Positions 36,707 through 46,204 of a DNA stretch of 64,000 bases are shown one piece after another; position 1 is the stretch's first letter, and every line of letters begins with the position of its first letter. Origin of the DNA: Chitinophagaceae bacterium (GTDB taxonomy: Bacteria > Bacteroidota > Bacteroidia > Chitinophagales > Chitinophagaceae); contig JADKAM010000005.1 of the NCBI GenBank assembly GCA_016715365.1, positions 339,145 through 403,144 on the forward strand. Reading direction: 5' to 3'. Below the pieces are notes generated by a model. It ran no database searches. It was not told the origin of the DNA and was given only the letters and a program-made list of their open reading frames with translations. Made by a program: the position numbers and the translations under genes.

Positions 36707-38602
36707 ATGGCAGAGATAGAAAAGAATGATTATAACGAGGAATCCATCCGCAGCCTCGACTGGAAAGAGCACATCAGGTTACGCCCCGGTATGTATATCG
36801 GTAAGCTGGGCGATGGCAGCAGCCCCGATGATGGTATTTATGTTTTAATGAAAGAGGTGATTGACAATTGTATTGATGAACATACCATGGGCTATGGTAA
36901 ACATGTGGATGTAAACATTAAAGACAAAACAATTACCGTACGGGATTATGGACGAGGTATTCCACTGGGCAAAGTGGTGGATGTGGTTAGCAAAATAAAT
37001 ACAGGTGCCAAATACGACAGCAAAGCTTTTCAAAAAAGTGTGGGTTTAAATGGTGTGGGTACAAAAGCTGTAAATGCTTTAAGTAATTATTTTAAAGTAA
37101 CTGCTTTTCGTGATGGAAAAGAAAAGACAGCCGAATTTGAAAGAGGCGTTTTAACGCAGGACCATAAAGAAACCAAAACTACCGAAGAAAACGGCACCCT
37201 GGTTACGTTTGTACCTGATGATAAAATATTTAAGAATTTTCATTTTGTTCAGGAATACCTTGATAACCAGTTCTGGAATTACTGCTACCTGAATGCAGGA
37301 CTGGTAATGAACCTGAACAATAAAAGATATGTAAGCAAGAATGGCTTGCTCGATCTGTTGCAGCGCAAGACCAATGAAGACGAGATCCGTTATCCCATCA
37401 TTCATTTAAAAGGAGAGGATATTGAAGTTGCGTTAACGCATGAAAATGATTACGGCGAAGAGTACTACAGTTTTGTAAACGGTCAGTTCACCACGCAGGG
37501 CGGTACGCACCTGGCGGCTTTCAGGGAAGCATTAATAAAAACGATCCGTGAATTTTATAAAAAGGATTACGATGCTACTGATATACGTGGAAGTGTTTGT
37601 GCAGCGCTGAGTGTACGGGTGCAGGAACCGGTTTTTGAAAGTCAGACCAAAACAAAGCTGGGCTCACAAACGGTTTATGAAGGAGGCCCGAGTATGCGGA
37701 ATTTTATCGGCGATTTTTTAGGAAAAGAACTGAATAATTTCCTGCATAAAAACCCGGAGACAGCTGAAGCTTTAAAGAAACGCATTGAACAGAATGAACG
37801 TGAGCGCAAAGACATGGCCGGCATTAAAAAGCTTGCCAATGAAAGAGCCAAGAAAGCAAATCTTCACAATAAAAAATTACGGGATTGTAAGTTTCATTAT
37901 AATGATGAGGCCAGTGGTAAAGACAAGGATAAAATTGCGGAGAAACAAAAGGAGAGCACCATTTTTATTACCGAAGGCGATAGTGCCAGTGGTAGTATTA
38001 CCAAGGCCAGGAGTGTGGATACACAGGCTGTGTTCAGCTTGCGTGGTAAGCCATTGAACTGTTATGGGTTAACCAAGAAAGTGGTGTACGAAAACGAAGA
38101 GTTCAACCTGTTGCAACATGCATTAAATATTGAAGAAGGTTATGAAGGTCTGCGATACAACAATATTGTATTTGCAACAGATGCCGATGTGGATGGTATG
38201 CACATCCGTTTGCTGTTGATGACTTTCTTCCTGCAATTCTTTCCCGACCTGGTAAAGAACGGGCATGTATTCATTTTAGAAACTCCTTTGTTCAGGGTAA
38301 GAAATAAACAGGAAACCATTTACTGTTATAATGAAACTGAAAAACAGGAAGCAACCCGTAAACTGGGCAACAAACCCGAAACAACGCGTTTTAAAGGATT
38401 GGGAGAGATTAGCCCCAACGAATTTGCACGGTTTATTGGCGAAGACATGAAACTGCAGCCGGTAATGCTTTTACCCGAAACACATATTCAGCATTTGCTG
38501 GAATATTATATGGGTAAGAACACACCCAGCAGGCAGGATTTTATTATAGACAATTTAAAGGTGGAGATGGATCTTGTAGAGGAATTGACAATTAAAAATT
38601 AG
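36707..38602 (+). CDS. parE: DNA topoisomerase IV subunit B
   Basis: The 631-residue type IIA topoisomerase subunit has the GHKL ATPase motifs 'KEVIDNCIDEH', 'DYGRGIP' and 'GLNGVGTKAVNALS', a transducer domain, and the TOPRIM motifs 'ITEGDSASG' and 'ATDADVDGMHI'. The C-terminal 'RFKGLGEISPNEF' is conserved. With ParC it decatenates daughter chromosomes. Its last four residues (TIKN) and stop are encoded by an AT-rich repeat that borders the next gene. GyrB is excluded only by resemblance and by the parC neighbour. Confidence 0.92.
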   Translation: MAEIEKNDYNEESIRSLDWKEHIRLRPGMYIGKLGDGSSPDDGIYVLMKEVIDNCIDEHTMGYGKHVDVNIKDKTITVRDYGRGIPLGKVVDVVSKINTGAKYDSKAFQKSVGLNGVGTKAVNALSNYFKVTAFRDGKEKTAEFERGVLTQDHKETKTTEENGTLVTFVPDDKIFKNFHFVQEYLDNQFWNYCYLNAGLVMNLNNKRYVSKNGLLDLLQRKTNEDEIRYPIIHLKGEDIEVALTHENDYGEEYYSFVNGQFTTQGGTHLAAFREALIKTIREFYKKDYDATDIRGSVCAALSVRVQEPVFESQTKTKLGSQTVYEGGPSMRNFIGDFLGKELNNFLHKNPETAEALKKRIEQNERERKDMAGIKKLANERAKKANLHNKKLRDCKFHYNDEASGKDKDKIAEKQKESTIFITEGDSASGSITKARSVDTQAVFSLRGKPLNCYGLTKKVVYENEEFNLLQHALNIEEGYEGLRYNNIVFATDADVDGMHIRLLLMTFFLQFFPDLVKNGHVFILETPLFRVRNKQETIYCYNETEKQEATRKLGNKPETTRFKGLGEISPNEFARFIGEDMKLQPVMLLPETHIQHLLEYYMGKNTPSRQDFIIDNLKVEMDLVEELTIKN

Positions 38603-39024
38603 GAATTAAAAATGTTGTTATGTCAAAGCAGAACATAATACTAGAAAAGTCTTACAATTTTGGCCTTAGAACTGTTAAATTGTATATGCACTTAAGAAAA
38701 AATAAAGTAGAAAGAGAATTATTAATTCAATTTCTAAAAAGTGGCACTTCAGTAGGTGCCAATGTTGAAGAGGCAGAAGGAGGCCAATCTCTTAGTGATT
38801 TTATTCATAAAATAGGGATAGCTTACAAAGAAGCAAGAGAAGCTCATTATTGGTTAAGGCTTTTACGTGATAGCGAATTGCTTGAATTAAAACTTGCAAA
38901 CTCATTTATTCAGGATGCGGAGGAAATTAAAAAAATCCTTGCTTCAATTTTAAAAACTTCAAAGGCAAAGGAAAGAAGCCCGAAAAAGTAGAAGTTTTTA
39001 ATTTTTCACTTTTAATTTTTAATT
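38590..39024. repeat. AT-rich inverted repeats bounding a four-helix-bundle gene
   Basis: AATTAAAAATTA at 38590-38601 appears inverted as TAATTTTTAATT at 39013-39024, with further similar A/T blocks beside each copy. The pair brackets the four-helix-bundle gene exactly. Confidence 0.6.
38620..38991 (+). CDS. Four-helix-bundle protein (S23 / IVP-like)
   Basis: The 123-residue protein matches the four-helix-bundle family first found in 23S rRNA intervening sequences: 'LEKSYNFGLRTVKLYMHLRK', 'LLIQFLKSGTSVGANVEEAEGGQSLSDFIHKIGIAYKEAREAHYWLRLL'. It probably forms a pentamer and may bind nucleic acid, but its function is not known. It sits between parE and the DUF1835 gene in an AT-rich inverted-repeat frame, so it may be a small mobile insertion. 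Codon use is more AT-rich than in the neighbours. Confidence 0.88.
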   Translation: MSKQNIILEKSYNFGLRTVKLYMHLRKNKVERELLIQFLKSGTSVGANVEEAEGGQSLSDFIHKIGIAYKEAREAHYWLRLLRDSELLELKLANSFIQDAEEIKKILASILKTSKAKERSPKK

Positions 39025-39028
39025 CTAT

Positions 39029-39859
39029 ATGATTCACATAGTATTCCAGGAAGCAGACATAGCTGCGTTAGAAAAAAGTTTTGAACTGGACGAAACATTA
39101 CAGGGCGATATTATTCAGATAAAGGATGATTTTGCGGTTGGCCCATTAGCTGATATTTATACAGAAGAAGGCATTGAGGCCCGTAAACAATGGCAGCGTG
39201 AAGTTTTGGCCGGTGGTGATTATGACGGGCACGTAGATTCAGGAGCCGTGGATGATGCAAAAACCGTAGCCAATTTAAAAGAACGTTTGGATAACAATGC
39301 TGACGAATTCATCTGGATATGGGCTGCACAAAACAAACATGATGTAAGCGGCTATTACTGGCTGATGAGCCAGTTAAAAGATTACCAGGGACGGATATTT
39401 ATTCTGTACCTCAACAATCTTCCTTTTTTAAATGAAAAAGGAAATTTGTTTTACCCGGTAAACTTATTTGAGATACCTGCAAAGGAATTTGTAAAAGCAA
39501 AAAAGCTGGCAAGAGAAATTACACCCAGCGAATTTGAAGTTGACCCGGATGAGTGGACAAAGACATGCAATGAAAACAAAGGTGTCCGTTTGCTGGAAGG
39601 CGGCAAAAAATTAGTACAGGAAGAGTATGATTTTTATGATGCAGAGTTGAAAAAGCTGGTAACAGGTGATTGGCAGAAAGCATCAAAAATTATTCATACA
39701 CATCTTACCAAAGCCAAACACACAACCGGCGATATGTATTTGTTATGGCGTTTAAAATTGATGACTGCTGCAGATATGTTTGATGTGCAGGGCACGGTTG
39801 GGAAGATGAAAGAGTTTGAATTGAAGTTGCACGCAAAGACGGAAAGTGAAACTGTATAA
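39029..39859 (+). CDS. DUF1835/DUF3658 protein
   Basis: The 276-residue cytoplasmic protein begins 'MIHIVFQEADIAALEKSF', with 'IIQIKDDFAVGPLADI', 'WAAQNKHDVSGYYWLMSQLKDYQGRIFILYLNNLPF' in the DUF1835 domain and a DUF3658 C-terminal part. The function is unknown. Its place between parE and parC may be ancestral in this lineage, which suggests co-transcription but not a topoisomerase role. Confidence 0.8.
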   Translation: MIHIVFQEADIAALEKSFELDETLQGDIIQIKDDFAVGPLADIYTEEGIEARKQWQREVLAGGDYDGHVDSGAVDDAKTVANLKERLDNNADEFIWIWAAQNKHDVSGYYWLMSQLKDYQGRIFILYLNNLPFLNEKGNLFYPVNLFEIPAKEFVKAKKLAREITPSEFEVDPDEWTKTCNENKGVRLLEGGKKLVQEEYDFYDAELKKLVTGDWQKASKIIHTHLTKAKHTTGDMYLLWRLKLMTAADMFDVQGTVGKMKEFELKLHAKTESETV

Positions 39860-39911
39860 GGAGCAAATAAATTTTGCGTTTATTTTGCGGCTTTGCGAGA
39901 AAAATTAAGAT

Positions 39912-42431
39912 ATGGCGAACAGTAAAAAACCAAAAGAAGAATACGAACATACCGACAATGGTATTGGCGGGCAATACAAAACCTGGTTCCTGGATTATGC
40001 CAGTTATGTGATACTGGAAAGGGCCGTGCCTGCCATTGAAGATGGCCTGAAGCCTGTACAGCGACGCATTTTACATGCCATGAAGGAAATGGATGATGGC
40101 CGTTTTAATAAAGTGGCCAATATTATCGGGCAAAGTATGCAGTACCATCCGCATGGCGATGCAAGTATTGGCGATGCATTGGTAAACCTGGGACAAAAAG
40201 ACCTGTTGATTGAAACACAGGGTAACTGGGGTGATGTACGCACCGGCGATGAAGCCGCCGCATCAAGATATATTGAAGCAAGATTGAGCAAGTTTGCGCT
40301 TGAAGTTGCTTTCAATGCAAAAACAACCGATTGGGCGCTTAGTTATGATGGCCGTAAAAATGAACCGGTAACCCTGCCCATGAAATTTCCTTTGTTGCTG
40401 GCACAGGGTGCAGAAGGTATTGCTGTAGGTTTGGCAACAAAAATTCTGCCGCATAATTTTTGCGAACTGATTGATGCTTCCATAAAATATTTGCGTGGTA
40501 AAAAATTTGAAATACTGCCTGATTTTCAAACAGGAGGAACGATGGATGCCAGCAATTATAATGAAGGTGTTCGTGGCGGTAAAATAAGGGTAAGAGCGGT
40601 GATAGAAGAAGTAGATAAAAAAACACTGGTCATCCGCAATGTTCCTTTTGGTGTAACCACCACACAGTTGATGGAAAGCATTGTAAAAGCAAACGACCAG
40701 GGTAAAATAAAAGTAAAAAAAGTTACCGATCATACTGCGGCAGAAGTGGAAATTATTGTAGAGCTGGCGCCCGGTATTTCGCCTGACATCACCATTGATG
40801 CATTGTATGCATTTACTGATTGCGAAGTAAGTATATCACCCAATACATGCGTTATTGTAAAAGACAAGCCGCAGTTTTTGAAAGTGAGCGATTTGCTGAA
40901 AACTGCTACAGACAATACAAAAGAGCTGCTGAAGCGTGAACTTGAAATTAAACTCGCCGAGCTGTATGAAAAATGGCATTTTACTTCCTTAGAGAAAATT
41001 TTCTTTGAAGAAAAGATATATAAGGAGCTGGAGAAGAAGCATGAAACCTGGGATAAGGTACTGGAAGCGATTGACAAAGCCTTTACGCCGTTTAAAAAAC
41101 TACTGAAAAGGGATATTACCCGAGAAGATATCATCAAGCTTACAGAAAAACCGGTACGCCGCATTTACAAGTTAGATATTGATGATTTGATTGAACAGAT
41201 AAAAGGTCTGGAGGATGATATTAAGCAGGTGAAATTTGATCTTGATAATCTTACTGACTTTGCTGTAGCGTATTACGAAAACCTGTTGAAGAAATATGGC
41301 AAGGGAAGAGAACGTAAAACTGAAATTAAGCAGTTCGATGTTATCCAGGCAAAATCTGTTGCTATTGCAAACATCAAGATCTATGCAAATTTTGCAGACG
41401 GATTTATTGGTACCGGTTTAAAGAAAGATGAATTTATTGCAGAAGTATCTGACCTGGATGATATCATTGCTTTTACAAAAGCCGGTATCATGAAAGTGGT
41501 GAAAGTTTCGGATAAAGTCTTTATCGGAAAAGATATTTTACACGTGGCAGTATTCATGAAGAATGATGAGAGAACCACGTACAATATGATTTACGTAGAT
41601 GGTAAAACCGGCGTCAGTTTTTCAAAACGGTTTAATGTAACGGGTGTTACCCGTGATAAGGAATACGACCTTACAAAAGGCTCAGATAAAAGCCGGTTAC
41701 ATTATTTTACTGCCAATGCAAATGGTGAGGCCGAAGTGGTGAAAATTGTGTTGAGCCCCAATTGCAGCGCACATAAAAAAGAATTTGATTTTTATTTTGA
41801 GGAGCAGGACATTAAAGGAAGAGGCAGTATCGGCAACCAGGTTACCAAGTACCCGATCAAGTCCGTAAAGTTCAAAGAAGCCGGAAACTCAACACTGGAT
41901 GCAAAAAAACTTTGGTTTGATAATAAATTTGGCCGCCTGAATACAGATGAAAAAGGGGAGTACCTGGGTAAGTTTGAAGCAGAAGACCGGTTGGTGGTAA
42001 TTTATAATGATGGTAATTATGAAATAACCGACCAGGAACTTACCCAACGTTTTGATACCGAAAAAGTATTGCTGATTGAAAAATTTGATGCAGAAAAAAT
42101 TATAACAGCTGTTTATTTTGATAAAGAAAAAGTACAGTACAGTGTGAAGCGTTTTAAAATTGAAACTTCAACCCTGCACAATAAATTTTTCTTTATTAAA
42201 GAGGGAGATGGCAATTACCTGGAAGCAGTTACCACAGAAGATGAACCGGTACTGGCCATGCAAAGCGGCAGGGGTGCACAGGTACGTAAGGCAAAAGTTA
42301 CCATCAGCAAAGTAGTAGATGTAATGGGCTGGAAGGCCCTTGGCAACAAACTGGCTGATTTTAATAAATCTATTGAAATGGAGTGGGTGCCCAGGCTGCC
42401 GAACAATCCGCAGGCTGAGTTGTTTGAGTAA
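39912..42431 (+). CDS. parC: DNA topoisomerase IV subunit A
   Basis: The 839-residue protein has the winged-helix and tower core of type IIA enzymes: 'RAVPAIEDGLKPVQRRILHAM', 'YHPHGDASIGDALVNL' and the catalytic Tyr120 in 'AAASRYIEARL'. A long coiled coil (about 340-480) and a C-terminal propeller-like region follow. It cuts and religates DNA with ParE. It is about 50 bases after DUF1835 and most likely in the same transcript. Confidence 0.92.
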   Translation: MANSKKPKEEYEHTDNGIGGQYKTWFLDYASYVILERAVPAIEDGLKPVQRRILHAMKEMDDGRFNKVANIIGQSMQYHPHGDASIGDALVNLGQKDLLIETQGNWGDVRTGDEAAASRYIEARLSKFALEVAFNAKTTDWALSYDGRKNEPVTLPMKFPLLLAQGAEGIAVGLATKILPHNFCELIDASIKYLRGKKFEILPDFQTGGTMDASNYNEGVRGGKIRVRAVIEEVDKKTLVIRNVPFGVTTTQLMESIVKANDQGKIKVKKVTDHTAAEVEIIVELAPGISPDITIDALYAFTDCEVSISPNTCVIVKDKPQFLKVSDLLKTATDNTKELLKRELEIKLAELYEKWHFTSLEKIFFEEKIYKELEKKHETWDKVLEAIDKAFTPFKKLLKRDITREDIIKLTEKPVRRIYKLDIDDLIEQIKGLEDDIKQVKFDLDNLTDFAVAYYENLLKKYGKGRERKTEIKQFDVIQAKSVAIANIKIYANFADGFIGTGLKKDEFIAEVSDLDDIIAFTKAGIMKVVKVSDKVFIGKDILHVAVFMKNDERTTYNMIYVDGKTGVSFSKRFNVTGVTRDKEYDLTKGSDKSRLHYFTANANGEAEVVKIVLSPNCSAHKKEFDFYFEEQDIKGRGSIGNQVTKYPIKSVKFKEAGNSTLDAKKLWFDNKFGRLNTDEKGEYLGKFEAEDRLVVIYNDGNYEITDQELTQRFDTEKVLLIEKFDAEKIITAVYFDKEKVQYSVKRFKIETSTLHNKFFFIKEGDGNYLEAVTTEDEPVLAMQSGRGAQVRKAKVTISKVVDVMGWKALGNKLADFNKSIEMEWVPRLPNNPQAELFE

Positions 42432-42456
42432 AACAGAAACTATTAAAACATATTTT

Positions 42457-43374
42457 ATGCGATTCAATTTTCTATTGATACTGATTCTTGTTTCACTTAC
42501 TGCATCAGCAACCGACAGCTTAAGTTTTACCCAAACAGAGATTATTTATGGTCGTAAAGACGGGATGGCATTAACCATGATGATGTTAAAGCCAAAACAA
42601 AAAGCAAATGGTAAGGCAATCATCAGCGTACTTAATGGCAACTGGGTTTCGGCACCACGAATGATGGAAATGTTTTTAGTAAGGTCGAATCTTTACCTCG
42701 AAAGCGGATATACTTTATATGGAGTAATGGTTGGTTCTCAGCCGCAATACGCCATTCCCGATCGGATCATTGATTTAAAAAGAGCCGTTCGTTTTATCAG
42801 ATACAATGCAAAGGAATATAGTATTGATGCAGATAAAATTGGTATTACCGGTTCTTCATCAGGCGGTCATTTGTCTTTAATGATTGCAACAGCAGATGAA
42901 ACTGTAAATGCCAGATCAACCGATCCGGTTGACAAGGTATCCAGCAGGGTACAGGCAGTTGCTGTCTTTTATCCGCCAACTGATTTTATAAATTATGGTC
43001 GCACCAATACAACTGAAACCATCAACCAGGCCGGGTTGGTTTTAACCAAAGTGGCTGCTGCATTTGATTTTAAGGTATGGAATGATACTACTGCAACTTT
43101 TGTTTCTATCACTGATATAAAAAAACGGCTTGCTATCGCCAAAGAAATTTCACCCATCAATTCAGTAAGTTCCGATGATCCGCCGGTGATCCTTATTCAT
43201 GGCGATAAGGATGTGCTGGTTCCCAAACAGCAATCAGAATCCATCTTTGAGAAATTTAAAGAAGCAAAGGTTATCTGCAGCCTTATCATTAAAGAAGGAG
43301 GCAGCCATGGCTGGCGCAACCGCGAAGTGGAGGAAAAGAATTTTGTTGATTGGTTTGATAAATATTTAAAATAG
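42457..43374 (+). CDS. Exported alpha/beta hydrolase (esterase)
   Basis: I start at ATG 42457, which gives a signal peptide 'MRFNFLLILILVSLTASA'; the frame reaches back into parC. The 305-residue protein has the nucleophile elbow 'GSSSGGH' (Ser134), the acid 'HGDKDVLVP' and the catalytic His in 'EGGSHGW', as in BD-FAE/dienelactone-like esterases. It probably hydrolyses ester bonds in the periplasm. The substrate is unknown. Confidence 0.85.
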   Translation: MRFNFLLILILVSLTASATDSLSFTQTEIIYGRKDGMALTMMMLKPKQKANGKAIISVLNGNWVSAPRMMEMFLVRSNLYLESGYTLYGVMVGSQPQYAIPDRIIDLKRAVRFIRYNAKEYSIDADKIGITGSSSGGHLSLMIATADETVNARSTDPVDKVSSRVQAVAVFYPPTDFINYGRTNTTETINQAGLVLTKVAAAFDFKVWNDTTATFVSITDIKKRLAIAKEISPINSVSSDDPPVILIHGDKDVLVPKQQSESIFEKFKEAKVICSLIIKEGGSHGWRNREVEEKNFVDWFDKYLK

Positions 43375-43440
43375 TCAACTGTTTTTGCTTATCCATTTAA
43401 TCTTACTTTCGCTGAGCATAAAAACTTATGTCTACAGCCA

Positions 43441-43975
43441 ATGATAACACTGGAGCCTTTTTGAACGCAGCGATTTTCAACAACTGATTAACTGGATTGA
43501 TACTGAGGAGTTGCTGATCAAATGGTCGGGATCTTTGTTCAGTTTTCCACTAACTATGGAAAGTATGGATTGGTATATAAGAGATACTAACGTACCCGGC
43601 GTATCCGATGCATTTGTTTTTAAAGCAGTAGATATAGAAACCGGTGCTGTTGTGGGTCATATTTCATTGGGCGGATTGAGTTGGAAGAACAGGTCATCAA
43701 GGATCAGCAGGGTGCTGGTTAGCCCGGATGCCATGCAAAAAGGTATTTGCCAGTATATGACCAAAGCAGTTTTAAAAATTGGGTTTGAAGAACTTGGTCT
43801 GCACCGCATAGGTTTGGGTGTTTACGAAAATAATAAAGCCGCATTGAACTGTTACCTGAAAAGCGGATTAAATATTGAAGGCGTTTCCCGTGATATACTC
43901 TGGTATAATGGTGAGTTTTTGAGTATGGTTGAAATGGCTATACTGGAAGACGAGTGGCGAATGCTGAATCCTTAA
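43441..43975 (+). pseudogene. GNAT acetyltransferase, +1 frameshift near start
   Basis: ATG 43441 begins 'MITLEPF'; one extra T in the run 43458-43462 then breaks the frame. Removing it gives 177 residues continuing 'RSDFQQLINWIDTEELLIKW'. The rest has the GNAT acetyl-CoA core ('RISRVLVSPDAMQKGICQYMTKAVLKIGFEELGLHRIGLGVYENN'). As read, translation could begin only at a TTG near 43511, losing the first beta strand. Its last bases overlap the next convergent gene. Confidence 0.8.
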
Positions 43976-44733
43976 AGCAGGTGCGGCAGTACCGCTTTCC
44001 TTTCTGCCGGGTAATTTTCAAATTTCTTTTTATACCATTGGTGATGCGCCATGGCCCTGGGTATCAGGTTAGCTGCTGTCCAGATGAAGAAGGCCAGTGC
44101 CGGCATATTCCAGCATAGCAATGCAAAGCCGGCCCATTCAATTAACTCGCCCATTAAATTGGGGCAGCTTACCCAATTAAACAACCAGCCAACCGGAATT
44201 TTATAATCTGTTTCATCCGGCTTGCGCAGATGAATTAAGATATTGTCAGCTTTCCAGTTTATCCAAAGCCCGGTAAAAAATAAAATAACCCCACCCATAA
44301 AACGGATATCAGTAAACCATGCTGTTGAATAATTTGCAAAATGGGTGAAATAATACCCCAGCAAAAAAGTATTGCACAGGTTAAAGAATATGCCAGAAAG
44401 CATGATGAGTACCGGCATCTTTTTTCCACGGGTATGCAGGCGAAACGGGAAGATAAATGTTCGGTTAAAATAATGCAAGCAAAACAGGCCAATCATTATT
44501 TCGATGGCTGTTTTATCATTCGAAAAATTCTTTGCAAAGAAAAAGACCATGATGGCAAGAGCTGGTAATTCCATATACAGCCAGCCATAATGATTTGATA
44601 TGAGCGGCCCCCATTTGGCAGAACTGTGGCGGCCATAAGGAGCCACAACTTTCAGTAACAGAAAAAAAATACAGACAGCAATACCTATCCAAACATAAAA
44701 AATTACCTGGTAGGTTGAAAAGGGAATAAGCAT
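43972..44733 (-). CDS. Steroid 5-alpha-reductase-like membrane protein
   Basis: The 253-residue protein has six to seven membrane helices. The C-terminal 'FNWVSCPNLMGELIEWAGFALLCWNMPALAFFIWTAANLIPRAMAHHQWYKKKF' is the steroid 5-alpha-reductase domain, which binds NADPH and reduces an enone in lipids. It is 33 bases after a 3-beta-HSD-like gene, so both likely act on the same lipid. A sterol, hopanoid-like or polyprenoid substrate is possible and cannot be told from sequence. Confidence 0.85.
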   Translation of the reverse strand: MLIPFSTYQVIFYVWIGIAVCIFFLLLKVVAPYGRHSSAKWGPLISNHYGWLYMELPALAIMVFFFAKNFSNDKTAIEIMIGLFCLHYFNRTFIFPFRLHTRGKKMPVLIMLSGIFFNLCNTFLLGYYFTHFANYSTAWFTDIRFMGGVILFFTGLWINWKADNILIHLRKPDETDYKIPVGWLFNWVSCPNLMGELIEWAGFALLCWNMPALAFFIWTAANLIPRAMAHHQWYKKKFENYPAERKAVLPHLL

Positions 44734-44766
44734 AAGCCGGGAGCAGAATAGTTTGGTTTAGCAAGT

Positions 44767-45753
44767 TTAATTCCTGTCAAGATAACCATTATTTGTAAAC
44801 CATTGAAATGTATCCTGAATAGTTTCTTCAAACGGGCGGTTGGTATATCCCAATGCTGATTTTGCTTTTTCGCTGCTGATAAAACGGTTGCCGGTAAACA
44901 ATGCCTCCAGTGCTTCAATGGTATACAGCGGCTCCTTTTTCTGTATAGTGCCAAGCAATGTAACCACCGGTAATCCAAGCCTGGCGGCAATATGCGGCAA
45001 TGCAAATGGTTTTATTTTTTTTAAAGAAGCTACAGATAAAAACTGCGCCAGTTGTTTCAGGCTATGCCACTTGCCGGCTAAAAGATAAGATTGTCCCGGT
45101 TCACCCATGGTTGTTGCATTTGCAATAGCATGGGCAACATCACGGCAATCGCAAAAATCAAATCCTCCATCAAAAATAAAAGGTAAACGGCCTTTGTACA
45201 TATCAATAATTACCTGGCCCATCAGCGATGGTTTAAAATCGTAAGGACCGATGATGGATGTTGGATGTAAGACCAGTACTTCCATGTTGCTGTTTGCTGC
45301 CAAAGCAATTTTTTGTCCGGCAAGTTTTGAGCGGTCGTAAGCGAATGCTTTTTCGTCAACATGTTCCCGCCGTTCGTCTAAAACTTCCTGTGAGGGTTGC
45401 TGTTTAAAAGCATGTATGGAGCTGATCTGAATAAATCTTTTTACTCTGCATTGAATGGCATTATCAACAACCTGTTGTGTGCCTTCAACATTTGTTTTAT
45501 GAACAAGGCCTTTTGGATCGCCGTTAACAGAGATCAAAGCAGCACAATGAATTACCACATCGCAATCCTGCATCAGCCTTTGCAACGCTTCTGGCTGATG
45601 CAGATCACCTTTAATAATTTCAATGGGTAAACCACTACAGCAACGGGTGTCGTTGCCACGTATCAATGCCTTAACCTCAATATTTCTTTTAGTAAATTCC
45701 TGCAAGAGTGCAGCGCCTAAATGGCCTGCGGCACCGGTTAATGCTACTATCAT
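44767..45753 (-). CDS. NAD-dependent epimerase / 3-beta-HSD-like protein
   Basis: The 328-residue extended SDR has NAD-binding 'GAAGHLG' at 7-13, 'DVVIHCAALISVNGD', the Ser in 'IQISSIHAF' and the catalytic 'YDRSK' (Tyr-x-x-x-Lys). 'VLVLHPTSIIGPYDF' is typical. It is related to 3-beta-hydroxysteroid dehydrogenase and dihydroflavonol reductase families. It precedes the 5-alpha-reductase-like gene in one transcription unit. Confidence 0.85.
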   Translation of the reverse strand: MIVALTGAAGHLGAALLQEFTKRNIEVKALIRGNDTRCCSGLPIEIIKGDLHQPEALQRLMQDCDVVIHCAALISVNGDPKGLVHKTNVEGTQQVVDNAIQCRVKRFIQISSIHAFKQQPSQEVLDERREHVDEKAFAYDRSKLAGQKIALAANSNMEVLVLHPTSIIGPYDFKPSLMGQVIIDMYKGRLPFIFDGGFDFCDCRDVAHAIANATTMGEPGQSYLLAGKWHSLKQLAQFLSVASLKKIKPFALPHIAARLGLPVVTLLGTIQKKEPLYTIEALEALFTGNRFISSEKAKSALGYTNRPFEETIQDTFQWFTNNGYLDRN

Positions 45754-45793
45754 GTAAATAAATTCAGCAAGAAAGTTACAGTTAATGAAGCAA

Positions 45794-45821
45794 TAAAAAA
45801 ACAGCAGACAAAGCTGCTGTT
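45794..45821 (-). terminator. Rho-independent terminator (minus strand)
   Basis: On the minus strand an 8-bp stem AACAGCAG/CTGCTGTT with a 6-nt loop is followed by seven T. It lies just after the RRM gene and before the epimerase gene. Confidence 0.85.
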
Positions 45822-45850
45822 CAAAATATTATCAGAAAGTATTTACTTAA

Positions 45851-46204
45851 TTAATATCCCCTGCGGTTGCCGCCACCACCGCCATAACCACCTCCTCCAT
45901 TATAACCACCACCGCCACCGCGGTTTTGTCCACCTGGCCTGAACCCTCCGCCCGGAGGACCACTTTTCTCTTCAGCTTCTTTTACAACCAATGGTTTTTT
46001 ACCCAACGAAATATCTTTCAGGTTTTCAATGGCATCCCTTCCTTCTTCGGCGTTTTGCATATCCACAAAGCCAAAGCCCTTGCTTTTACCCGTTTCTTTG
46101 TCCATGGCCACTCTTGCAGTTACCACTGTTCCAAATTTTTCAAATATTTCCATCAATTCGGCATCATCCAAATCATAAGGTAAGCCGGCTACAAAAAGTT
46201 TCAT
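45851..46204 (-). CDS. RRM RNA-binding protein with Gly-rich tail
   Basis: The 117-residue protein has one RRM with RNP2 'LFVAGL' (residues 3-8) and RNP1 'KGFGFVDM' (about 42-49), then a Gly/Arg/Tyr-rich tail of ~35 residues. These small proteins bind RNA as post-transcriptional regulators in Bacteroidota and cyanobacteria. The disordered tail resembles those of cold-shock-induced forms. Single gene. Confidence 0.9.
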   Translation of the reverse strand: MKLFVAGLPYDLDDAELMEIFEKFGTVVTARVAMDKETGKSKGFGFVDMQNAEEGRDAIENLKDISLGKKPLVVKEAEEKSGPPGGGFRPGGQNRGGGGGYNGGGGYGGGGGNRRGY

